This document shows positions 25,401 through 36,224 of a stretch of 64,000 nucleotides of DNA, piece after piece (within the stretch, counting starts at the first letter, position 1; each line of letters begins with the position of its first letter). The position numbers and the translations under genes were made by a program. Under the pieces are notes generated by a model that worked only from the letters and a program-made list of their open reading frames with translations, was not told the origin of the DNA and searched no databases. This stretch comes from Phallus indusiatus. Taxonomy: Eukaryota; Basidiomycota; Agaricomycetes; Phallales; Phallaceae. The stretch is from NCBI GenBank assembly GCA_027605045.1, contig JAQFWX010000126.1, forward strand, positions 35,658 to 99,657, read 5' to 3'.

Positions 25401-26101
25401 AACGCATATCTACTCATACTCCCAATGCCAGTGAGGCTTCGACCATCAAGATTTCGGATCTCAAAGGGCTTTCGAAGAAATTATCCAATGAAACTATCAC
25501 CGAGTCTATCTCGACGGATACACCTACTGTCACTGCTCCAACTCCTCGAGCTTCCATAATTATGAAAGAGAACGTCCCACTTCAACCCCCAACACAATCT
25601 CAACCTCAACCTCAATCGCAGCCTCATTCCGCTCAGGGGACCGTTACCTTTGGTTCGACATTACTCGTCGGTATACCTTGTATCATCTCCTCAAAACGAA
25701 TGCGGTTTAGAGCGTATGCTCGATATATCGGAGAACTGGAAGGCGAACGCGGTCCTTGGGTCGGGGTAGAAGTACCCGTAAGCGAATCGTGGGGCGCTGA
25801 GAAGTTAGAAAACAGATCGTGGAATGATGGTACTTGGGGGGGTCGACGGTATTTTGATATTGGATCGAGTCTCGAATGGGAGGAAGCCGAAGAGCGAAGA
25901 AAGCGTAGGAAAGAAGAAAGCTCAATATTGTCGCGAGCGGCTACTCTAAAGCGGGAAGGCGAGCAACTCACTGTTGGAAGACCTAAACGATTACGAAGTG
26001 TTTCCCCCGCTGTATCTGATGCGTCTGCAGCTGAAGCTCGAGGACTGTTTGTACGGCCCAGTGACGTTATCTACGTCGTGGATGCCGAACATACATTCTA
26101 A
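22468..26101 (+). CDS. BTB/POZ plus CAP-Gly domain protein
   Basis: Four exons (22468-22663, 22717-24068, 24131-24332, 24393-26101) give 1152 residues. A BTB/POZ fold spans about residues 190-320 (LYSDIRIQL, FSSHRFILVSRSPYFRTQLL, LGFIYTGTLAF). A second, degenerate BTB-like half precedes it (SQELEYLYTGKSF). After a helical BACK-like region comes about 400 residues of Ser/Thr/Pro/Lys-rich linker, a common microtubule-binding composition. A C-terminal CAP-Gly domain begins near 999 (GSTLLVGIPC, GPWVGVEVP, GTWGGRRYFDIG). It resumes with GLFVRPSDVIYV after an insert of about 58 charged residues. The usual GKNDG motif is replaced by SWNDG. CAP-Gly domains bind EB-type or tubulin C-termini, so a cytoskeletal adaptor is likely. 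Confidence 0.85.
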
Positions 26102-26927
26102 CCGCATAAACTTAGCTTTTCTTTTTATAAAAAAAAAGAGCGTGTACGTATACCTTTTTTTCATTTTTTTTTCCACCCAACCTTTCTGTACTTGAACTGT
26201 CCCTCCTTATTCCCTTGCTCTCGAGACCTTTCTATACCCTACTGTGATATTTTTAGTCCACCTTTTTTCCTTTCTAGAGCTGCCGTCTCGTCCATTCATT
26301 TAATGTCAAACTTTACCCATTTTCTGCTTTGGAAATTATGCATGTTATGAACACATATTTTATTAGCAAATCTATATTTTTTACGAACATTTCATTGATT
26401 GTCACGTCGGATATACATTTGACACTTTAGACACCAAACTGAGTCAACAAGAAACCTCCCGGAGGAAGTTTTGAGCTCATTACCACAACGGGTGTGATGA
26501 CGTAAGCCTCAAATCGGAATCCAAATCGGAAGCCGATCGGACAATTGGCACTTGAACACAAAATTGTTTCAACTTGAACGAGAGGTTTTTTTCATAGTCT
26601 TTCCTTCAAATTGAGTACTGATTGATATTTGGGAGATGCTTGGAGAAGCATATAACACAAGAACTTTGTCACAGTCCTCTTCTCGTCAGTTCTCAGGCCA
26701 TGGTGAGTATTTATATCTACACCACTCGTACTGTGCGCTACTGTGCGCCACCTCTGCACACTCAGGCCTCTCTAAAAATACTCCTGTTCAACCAGGGTTA
26801 ACCACGGCTTGATCCGATTATTCAGCAAGACGCAAAGGCATGGTCGCTGCCGTAGAGCGCAATAAAAGAGCCCGAAGGACAGAACGTTTGTCAGAGAAAA
26901 CCTTTAGAGGCCCAAAAGACGGGATCG
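26102..26927 (+). other. Intergenic region
   Basis: A 0.8-kb spacer between same-strand genes, with T-rich 3' UTR sequence at the left. ATG at 26700 is followed at once by a splice-donor-like GTGAGT, so a 5' UTR intron of the transporter is possible but unproven. Nothing else is supported. Confidence 0.4.
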
Positions 26928-29303
26928 ATGTCGGAGACCCCGAAGCCCGAGTCGAATCTGGAGACGTCAGTAGAGTCTCCTGAATCGGTTTATCCAACAA
27001 AAGATTTCGGATTTCTGCCTATTCCTTCTTATCTTCGATATTACGATGGCAGACCTCAGAAATTTGGGTTTATACTCCAGGTGGTTTTTGTAATGGCATC
27101 CACATTCAGTAAGATTCTTTTATTGATTTGCGATTCCTCTCTTATTTATTGTATACGCAGCTGTTGCCAATTTATATTACTGCCAACCACTACTCCGTGG
27201 GTATTTCCGGTTGTTTAGAAAGAACCTTGACTAAATTCGCTTCTTTTTTCAGTTACTTTATCTGAGGATTTTCATGTTACACATAGCGAAGTATCCAAGT
27301 ATGTGAGCATGACTATTTCCTTTGACATAACCTATTAACACCAAATTTTAGAATTCCAACATTAACACAAGCTGGGTAATTAATTCTCTGAGAGTATCTG
27401 CCAGTGAAACTAGTTCTGATTGTTATACTCCTAGTTACGCGTTGGGTTTATTGCTTGTGTCACCACTAGGAGATTTAGTCCGACGACGTCCATTACTACT
27501 GTTGTTAGTTACCATTTCCGGTAGTCTATCTATTGGATTAGCAATCACCAAGTCAGTGGTGGCTTTCGAAATCCTATCCTTTTTCATCGGCGTTGCCACT
27601 GTAACACCTCAAGTCCTCATCCCACTATCCGCCGACCTCGCACCTCCAGAACGAAGAGCAGGCGCAATCTCCATCGTTTACGCGGGTCTTCTTTTAGGAA
27701 TCTTGATCGCCCGTGTTCTCGCCGGCGTGATTGGTGATTTCGCGAGTTTCCGTGTCGTTTATTACATGGGGTTTGGCGTGCAATATGCCATTCTACTCTT
27801 TATGTATTTCTTAATTCCTGATTATCCTGCAAAAGACCCTGGCATCGGATACTTTGGAATACTGAAATCTATGGTGCGGTTTGCTGTAACGGAACCTATC
27901 TTGATACAAGCTTGCTTGGTGTCGTGCGCTTCTAGTGCGGTTTTCGTGAGCTTTTGGGTTACTGTACGTTTTCCCCTTCTAAAAAAATTATGAAAAGAGC
28001 TATTTCTCATCATTTGATCATCAAGTTGACGTTTTTGCGTATGTTTTTGCTTTTTCGCCCCTTGAATTTTTCTTGACTCTAAATCTCTTACGTAGTTGGT
28101 GGCGCCCCCTACAACTATGACGAGTGAGTTTTCTAACTCATGTTTCATATTTCACACTCGAGTGTTAAATCCCCCCTTTAAGTCTTAAAATAGGTTCGCC
28201 CTGTATCACAAATACTTTGTTTTTCAGAATACTGATCTGTGCCTAGGTTTATTTGGTCTGATAGGAGCCCTTGGTGTAGGAACAGGTGAGTTCTCCGAAC
28301 GACTGATTATTTCAATCAAGTTGTATTAAAATCGTATATTTTAAGCACCAATGGTTGGCAGATTTATCGATACTTTGGTCCCGTGGAATGCTAGTATCAT
28401 TGCAACACTAATTTTATTGGTTTTCCAAGGTAAAAACTCGAATTATGGAATCAATCAGTAAATTAATCTCAACCTTAGCCGTCCAAACAATCGGTGGAGG
28501 TATCAACATTTCAGCCGTTATCTTGGCTACCTTCGGTACGCCTAATTAACTCGCGTGTGTCCGGTGAGGTCTAAAATCGTTATATAGGTTTGGATGTTGG
28601 TCGACAGATGCAACAGGTATCATTGTCAACTAATATCTTCGCGTATGTTATTTTTATATGCTCAGCTTACATCTATGTTGAATAATTTTTTTCTAGGATT
28701 GACCCCAAAGCGAGGGCCCGTTTGAACGCTGTGTATATTTTCTCGGTGAGCCCGATTTCATTTGATGCTGCTATCATGCTTATTAAATCTTGCCTATCGT
28801 AGATATTTTTGGTAAGAAAATGAAAATACTTTCTGAATCAAAAGAGGAGGGTCTTAATCTGTCTTAAATACTTCAAGGGACAACTAATGGGTACTGCTAC
28901 AAGTACAAAAGTTTTCCTCCAACACGGTTGGCGTGCAGCCGCAGTGCTTTCACTAGCCTGGATTGCCTTTCAATTCTTCATACTGATTATTCGTGGTCCG
29001 CACGTGTCACAACACACATGGTTTGGATGGGAAGGAGGTTGGAGTTACCGACGACACCCTGCGCCAAAAGATAATGACGTCATTAAGCCTGCGTCGAATT
29101 CAGAACACAGCGAGAATGTTAACAGGGCGGATGATCTGGAAATGGGGAGGAAGTCGATAGACGAAACGATTATCGGACAAGCTGTGGAGGAAGATGTTCA
29201 GCCTGAGGCTAATGATAGAGACGACGTTAAATCGAGATCAGTAACGAACGTAGACGACGTTGACGAGAAAAGACAAACGCAAACGCCGGAAACCAAGTCA
29301 TGA
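26928..29303 (+). CDS. MFS transporter with two microexons
   Basis: Fourteen exons (26928-27108, 27161-27196, 27253-27298, 27352-27375, 27435-27963, 28026-28038, 28096-28123, 28194-28285, 28346-28429, 28479-28535, 28588-28642, 28697-28745, 28803-28811, 28878-29303) give 542 residues. It is a twelve-helix major facilitator with the signature loop LGDLVRRRPLLLL between helices 2 and 3, and PLSADLAPPERRAGAIS further on. The central loop contains IPDYPAKD. Two exons of 13 and 9 nt (the latter encoding only IFL) are needed to keep helices intact. The cytosolic tail is acidic (DRDDVKSRSVTNVDDVDE). It looks like a drug- or sugar-efflux-type MFS; the substrate cannot be read from sequence. Confidence 0.88.
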
Positions 29304-30287
29304 TTTGCTATTCCCGTTTATGTAGACCTTAGAAGACATTTGTATACCGTACTATTTTACTTTATCTTATCGTCTTTCCTGTTGGTAATACTGAGCCATG
29401 GGTCATTTTATTGTACCGTTTTTCACAAGTAACTGTTAGTGAATTTCGCAATTTTTTTGATCTTCTATCTCCTGTTCCTGGCCCGTGGCGAGAACACGCT
29501 TCGAAAGAGTTTATCCGAATACTAGTGATTAGCATGCGACTTAGAGAGAGATATTGAAATTCGACTCATGGACGGTTATTCTAATTGAGAGCTCACGACA
29601 ACTTCTCCCGTTCGCGAATACTCCGAATCGCATCATGTTGGCAGGTCGCGTGCCAGGCCGAGTATAGAATTGAACGTCTTCCGCAATTTAGTGTGGTTAG
29701 AAGCATCAGATAGCAAGGCATGTGAGAAACCTTCCCTTCTTTGAGCAGGGTGTTGTCGATCAATTAATTATCTGGTGAGAGCATAATGGTACATGTATAA
29801 ACTATTATTAATTATTAACTAGCCCTTCACAGGTTTAATTCTCGGCGGACGGTATGTGCATATACATATGTTGGTAATAATTGCACGTTTAGGATGGTTC
29901 CCAGCCACAACGCGACGGCCGACAGATCTGTATCTCGTGCGAATTGGAAAATTAGGCTGGAGAGGACCCTGGCACGACGTGTCCGACACGGAACATCACA
30001 TGCTTCGCGAGTGATTGCAACTATAGTGCTTTGGCAATTCACTCACAAAAAGAGAGACCAACCCTACAAAACGTCTAGATAAGACACCTTAATAGATATA
30101 TTGATTATACCTGCCAGCACAAGCACATACAGTACATTTGATAGTCTATCTACTGAATGCTAAAGGAGGGAGAGGGATGAGTGAACAAAAACCGTTGCCT
30201 TGTGTGTGAGATCGTAAGTATACATGACGTGGGAATGCCAAAAAGAGAGAAGTGATGGTTTATTGTTGATTTTCTTGTGTGCATCAA
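29304..30287 (+). other. Convergent intergenic region
   Basis: About 1 kb lies between the 3' ends of the MFS gene (plus) and the kinase gene (minus). No coding or structured element was recognised. Confidence 0.45.
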
Positions 30288-31983
30288 TCATGGCAAGGGT
30301 TCGCGGCTGCTGGAAAGACGATTCAGGTGAATGTAGACATCTGTTCCATAACCCTCCATCGAGATAAGGCGCAAATCGCCCCCGAAGTACCTTGCGTACT
30401 TAAAAGGTACAATGTGATGAATTCAAAATGAAATATGGAGGTGGAATGAACTTACCAGACGTGATAGAGGTAATCCATATCCAAAGCCGGCCATTGGAGC
30501 TTTGAAGTCGCTCCCTTGAGCATCAAAGTCTGGATCAACACTTTGCCCCTCCATAGTAGTGTACATGTATGTCCAAATCAAGGCAATTGCGGAACGCGGA
30601 ATGCCGCCGCCTTCATCCGATATCTTTATGGTAATATCTTCGTTGCCCTCGACGACAACGACCTTGATCGGCGGTAGTCGGGTTTCATCAGTCCCGAACC
30701 GTTCCACGACTGCTCGGAGAGAGTTTTTAAGTAACTCAAAGCAGATGTGAGACCTGGATTTGTGTTAATTTACTTGCGTGAGAGAGACGAGCAGGACTCA
30801 CAAGTGACCGGGGACGTAAGGAAAAGAGAGATTTTCGGGACAGATCAGCTGAACAGGAGGTCCTTTGAACATCCCATAATGTTCTTCGCAAACAAAACGG
30901 GCATTCTCAATGGCCTCGTGAACAACATCCCGTACGTTAGTGTTGATACAGATGATGCCTACATAATCTTTGTGAGCTTCTAAAGTGTTGAGAGCGATGT
31001 CTGGCAAAATCATTCAGTTAGTAAAAAAAAAAACGATGGGCAATAAAAACTCACGTTGACCGATTAAGAAACGGATCCCAATACGACTCATGTAAAATCT
31101 ATCCAACCAGGATTGTAACTCTAAACCAATTTCCTTCTCATTCTGACTTCGTTTCCATTCCTGCACACCTTGAGCAACGGTTGTCACAGTCGGGTCGTGC
31201 CTTCGTTTTATCTTCTCAAGGCATTTCGTGAAACGAGCGTTGTATTCGTGAACTTCTGGTGGCCATTCGACGTCACCAGTATGTGCGTAGTACCTACGGT
31301 CATAAATACGAGTTGGACGGACGGTGTGTGAACCGCCGGAATACCTTCGTTCCATTGGAATGCGCAGCCGTGTGCGGCTTTGAAGATTGTTAAAATGAAA
31401 ACCGAGCTTGTGAACGGAAAGGTTAGGTGTCGCCTCGGGAAGTTGGAATCCGTTCGGGTGCGGGGCATTGAGGGCTTGGCGGATTTCATCGTTGAGTTTG
31501 GGTTTCGGGAATGTGATGAGCTCCTATTTGCCAAGATGAACAGACAGACAATGGATTGGGACAGACAGGAGCAAGGAATGGGATATATCGCACCTCAAAA
31601 GATTGGGCATACCAGTTCTTCACCTTTATGATCGAGGGCATCTTGCTGATATTGTGAGGCAGCTCATCAAGTTCCTTTACTCGATGAGCAAGACGAACGG
31701 GAAGCTCCTCTGCAAAGTCATAAACGAGTCAGATGATGAACTAAAGCCAGACAAGGCCAGACGCAACTAACCGGCGAGGAATTGGCTGCCTTTTAGGAGA
31801 GTACCCTGGGATGGGTTCTGCCCGAACAGGGCCATTTGTTGCAAGGAGACTATGAAAAAGAAGCCTGAGATGAAAGCACTTGTGTATTTTTTCGAAATTA
31901 CGCGCACCTCCGGTCTGAGGGAAAGAGGCGAAATGGTGAATCTTGTCCCATAAAGCACTAGTGATTCTGAAACCTGCAGACAT
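30288..31983 (-). CDS. Pyruvate dehydrogenase kinase family (mitochondrial GHKL protein kinase)
   Basis: Eight exons (31908-31983, 31772-31849, 31594-31709, 31345-31523, 31055-31293, 30802-31000, 30456-30753, 30288-30398) give 431 residues. The C-terminal GHKL ATPase shows the N-box [10 protein letters not shown]1 [10 protein letters not shown], and G2 [10 protein letters not shown] followed by [20 protein letters not shown]. The N-terminal four-helix region includes [13 protein letters not shown] and [15 protein letters not shown], where the His is conserved. The first 25 residues are basic and amphipathic enough for mitochondrial import. The family phosphorylates the E1-alpha subunit of pyruvate (or branched-chain) dehydrogenase to switch it off. 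Pyruvate dehydrogenase is the likelier target. All ATP-binding motifs are intact. Confidence 0.93.
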
Positions 31984-32560
31984 TCTGACGTTGGGAGTGG
32001 AATGGCGGAGAACAAGAGCATAAAACGGTTATGGAGGAGAGATGGACGGCGCACTCGTCATCGGTGATTCGTGTTTAAAGGACACGAATGGACGAAGTGG
32101 AAGAGCAGAAGGAGGAGCAGCTTAAGAAGCAGGGGAAGGAGGAGACGACGGGCTGGGCAGGAGGGACGAGTCAAATATTATTATATTATCATATTATGTA
32201 ATATGGAGTCTTTTTCGAGCGCGGGTGACCGCACACAGGAGGACCAAATTCACATGACGTGACAGTTTCTGGGTGAAATTCTCAGGAGAGAACATTGACT
32301 CTGGCTGGGGCAAAAAAAAAAACACGCGCGCAAGGAGAGAAAGAATTCCAAGAATGCGTTTGAATTTGATCTGTGAATTTGATTAATTTTTGTTTGGTCC
32401 TTTCATACCTACCGAACGAGCGTCTGTCCAGTTTCCCTTTTGATTGGGCTTACGAGATCAGACTCCCGGGAAACACCAAACAAGTCCAGTCAGTCCTCTC
32501 TCGTCGACTCCCAAAAAAAAAAAAATTTCTACTCGGCACTTTTAACGAATTTTGTTACGA
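31984..32560 (+). other. Bidirectional upstream region (PDK and Rrm4 genes)
   Basis: A 577-bp region between divergent starts. It has A-rich tracts near 32309-32321 and 32514-32525, the latter 36 bp before the Rrm4 ATG. No gene is seen; promoter function is inferred from position. Confidence 0.5.
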
Positions 32561-35500
32561 ATGGCTTCAGGTTACATGTCTCCTCCACCGCAGGATAACC
32601 CTCTTCCAGAAGATCGCCCTCATCCATATCTCAAAGATCCATTGCTCTATGTCTCCAATCTCGCCCCCCACGTCTCCGAACATGACGTCGCACGCGCTCT
32701 CGAATTCTGCATTCCCTTTCGTCCGAACATCCCTAGAGATGGTTCAAATCGCCCTCTCAGTGGAACAATAGAGTTTAAAGAGCTCGTGGCAGGTGTGCCA
32801 CGTTATCCGATTTTGCGCTTTTTCGCGTTTTCTGACTGACATTTTCGCTCCTATCCAGCTGAGAAAGCTCTTGCAATCTTGAATGGTCGTCCAATTCCTT
32901 TCGTTACCCCTCTTGCCTATTTTTATCTGTCTGCATTTCCTCCTACAACCCCCCCTTACGTTCCCCCACAAGCTCAGCCTCGTCTCGTCAAACATCTTCC
33001 GTTAGGATACACAGATGTCGCTCTTTTTGAGCTCTTTCGTCCTTACGGTCCTCTCGCATCCGTCTGTGTCAATCAACCTGGCTTCCCAGAACCCACCGCC
33101 TTTGTTGAGTTTTATTCCGAAGATGATGCTCGAGCTGCTGAAACCGGTCTCCATTGCACCGAAGTAATGGATTCCACTATTGCGGTTCAACCCTATCATC
33201 AGCCACGTAGACCTACTTCAGAGTTTGGGATTAATCCAAACGCAGCTTCTTTCGTTCCGGGATACCAACAGGTTAGCTCTAGTCTGTATTTACTTCCGCC
33301 TATCATTCAAAGCCTGTTCTATTTTCAGTATTCTCCTCCACATTCTCAATATGGTGGCTATAGTCCCAGTCGTGCTAGTCCGTTCATGCACGGTCCCGGC
33401 CAACAAGTTCAGTTTGCGCCACTTCACGGACCTGGTTCGAATAGCCATAGCGGTTTAATCGATCCATGTAACTTGTTCTGCAAGGTAACATGAATTGTTT
33501 TTATGATTCATTTCAACTGAATAGTAATGTATCATTTATTTTATTTTAGAACTTGGATCCCAGTATCGATTCGAATGAGCTCTTTAATCAATTTCGGCGC
33601 GTATGTATACATTCTTAATCTTTTTATTTGTATCTTCCTCGCATTCTTTTGCTGACATTTTCTCAGTTTGGTCAGATTGTTAGGTCGTTTTTCGGAGTTA
33701 TATTACCCTTTTACCATATCTCATACTTGTTTGCAGTGCCCGTGTCATGCGTAACGAAGGTGGCCACAGTAGAGGTTTCGGATTCGTTTCTTTCCAAACT
33801 CCGGATCAAGGTATGAAAATGATCTCCTGTCGCAAATGATAATACATGGAGATTGACTTGTCTTTTTAGCGGCCAGCGCTCTGCAAGCTATGAATGGTGT
33901 AGTTTTAGGCTCAAAGCAAATCGTGGTCCGGCTACACGAACCGAAACAACTTCGCCAAGAAAAACTTGCACACCGCTTTGGTAGTTCACCCAGTAGCAGT
34001 CATCCAAGGAATCGCAGTGGCAGTGGCGCCACCAGTCCAACCCTTAGCGAAGAAATGTATTGGGGAAGACATAGCCCTGGTGGTCCTATATCTAGCACTA
34101 TATCTAATACCACACATACCGAGAGAACCCGGAGAAGTTCAGGAAGCTATTACACGGTGATTTGGTTTCCCGTTATATCAGGTTGTTGAGACCATTCTAA
34201 TCATTATGTGAATCAAGGCTGCTTTGGCTGGTAACTTAAATTTCTCAATGAACTATGATGAGCTTTCAGCACTATCACCTGTTGTTCGCAAGGAGATCCT
34301 TAGTGGTGAGCTCAGTCGACGCGTCAAAGAACAAAAAGATGTTCCTGTTGCAGCAAATGAAATTGATACGATTGTCGACGGGTTACTTTCCTTGTCGTTA
34401 CAACAAATTGTTGATGGAATACACGATCCTGCAAAATTGACGGAACAAGTACAAAACCTCAAAAACTCGATCAATGCGCCTCCCACTCCGCCACCACCTT
34501 CATTGCCTCAACAACAGGAGCGAGCGCAACCTCAATCTCAATCTCAGTCACGGCCACAATCAGAACAGGTGTCAGAACAAGATATTCCTGCTCCTGCGGA
34601 CTCACCTTCCCCTTCAAATTCGCAGGACTCAACGCTGCTCGACCCCGCAGCGCTCGGAGCGACCGCTTCTGCGCCGGAACATCCTTCGACACCATTATCC
34701 CTCTCTGCCTCATTATCGACCCCACCACGTACCTCATCTCCTTCTGGCTCGATTGCCCCTCAACCTGGATCCGAACGAGATCGATTACTCGCAGCGGTGT
34801 CGAAAGTGGAACCTAAGCTTGCGGCAGAAGTCACAGATTTACTGATGAGCCTATCAAAACGAGACAGAGCCTTGTGTCTTTTCAACCCTGAAGTATTAAA
34901 AGGCAAAATCGCAGAGGCGAAGGATGTATTGTCTGTCGTTGAAGACGAGCCCGCGCCTGCGCCTGCTTCCGCTTCCGTCCCTGCTCCTGCTCCCGCTGTA
35001 CCCTCAGCACCTGTAACGCCTCAGTCTAAATTAAGTGCTGTTGCGTCTGCTAAATTAGCTCAACACGCGGCCGCTTCACCGCAAACACCCGATCTGTCTT
35101 CCTCTCGTGGCCCGTCAGTCGTTGCTTCTCCAACTCCACAAACGCCCGGAGTGAACATTGAGGGTAACGCGATTGTTTATACCCTCTCTTCCCTTGCGCA
35201 GCTATCAGCTCTTGATATTATCAAGCTTGCTAATTCACCTAATCCAACGGGATTACCGATTGTCAAGCCCGATCATCTCATCGTGGAACAAACAGACAAG
35301 TTTGTTGATGGCTTAGGCGAAAAATCGTTGACACAGCAGAAACAGCTACTCGGCGAGAAGCTGTAAGTTGTCCAGTCATCCCTTACGCTTTCTTTTCACG
35401 TTTTTCATTTCACTTTCTCCTTTTTTTTCCAGATTCCGTGTTGTCAAATCTTTCGGTATCAAAAACTCGGTTCGTGATTACTCATTTTAGGGAGGATAGT

Positions 35501-35653
35501 CATCTGATTTTTTTTTCGTATTAACAGCCTAAAGTTACTATACGGTTACTCGATGAAGAAGATCTACGATCTCTTGCACACCTCATGAACAGTTATCCAG
35601 CCGTCCTTAGAGAGAAGGCATTACACGTATCATCAACCATGCCGGCCAAATAA
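32561..35653 (+). CDS. rrm4: Rrm4-like endosomal mRNA-transport protein (3 RRM, 3 MLLE)
   Basis: Ten exons (32561-32792, 32859-33271, 33329-33484, 33550-33600, 33667-33683, 33737-33810, 33870-34156, 34218-35362, 35433-35469, 35528-35653) give 845 residues. RRM1 is at about 26-105, RRM2 at 115-195 and RRM3 at 268-345 (RNP1 RGFGFVSF). Three MLLE/PABC-like modules follow: MLLE1 at about 420-480, MLLE2 at about 597-650 (LLAAVSKVEPKLAAEVTDLL) and MLLE3 at the C-terminus (KQLLGEKLFRVVKSFG, VTIRLLDEEDL). The linkers are Ser/Pro/Gln-rich. Three RRMs plus three MLLEs is the hallmark of Ustilago maydis Rrm4, which ties mRNAs to moving endosomes through Upa1 PAM2L motifs. Orthology is inferred from this architecture, and a role in long-distance mRNA transport would follow. 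Confidence 0.85.
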
Positions 35654-36224
35654 TTAATGATAACTGCTATTCTCATAATGACTTTTTTTTTTGTTTAAAC
35701 CCTTTATTACCACGTTTTCTTTTTTTTTCTCTCACCCGCTATTCACGATTTTTTGTTTGGCCAGCTATTCTGTTCCTTCTTTACATAATGATTTGATGAC
35801 CTCCCATGTGTCTAAGTTACGGATAAGCTTCATTTCAATTGTTTCTTCCTTAATACCCTCGCATTATTCCCTCTCCCCCCTTTCCTCTTCTCTTATTCCC
35901 AAACAATTTTTTTTTCAATTTGAATTTATGTTTCCTTTCACAGTGTGTTTCATTTTATTCCAAAAATTGAGAGAAAGCATAAATATTGGAGAAGAACCTA
36001 AAATTGCATGACTAGATATATAGTATATTGCTTTCTCATTCTTGCATCTTATCTGGGTGTTATTTTTACATACACATCTTAAGATCTTCTGTTACTACCA
36101 TTCATTCACGAACGAGATACCTATCTTATCGTTTAGAAGTCACTTGCAATACAAGAGAGAAAAAGGAATTCAACTGTTACAAATTTCGTTTGATGTAAGA
36201 TGATCGATGACCATTCGCGTCAAA
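35654..36224 (+). other. Convergent intergenic region
   Basis: A 571-bp T-rich spacer between the 3' ends of the Rrm4-like gene and HET-C. Plus-strand frames here are low-complexity shadows. Confidence 0.5.

Noticed and set aside
24328..25407. A 359-codon open frame on the minus strand
   Set aside because: It is antisense to the Ser/Thr-rich linker of the BTB/CAP-Gly gene. Repetitive codons on the sense strand leave the opposite frame open, and the protein has no domain.
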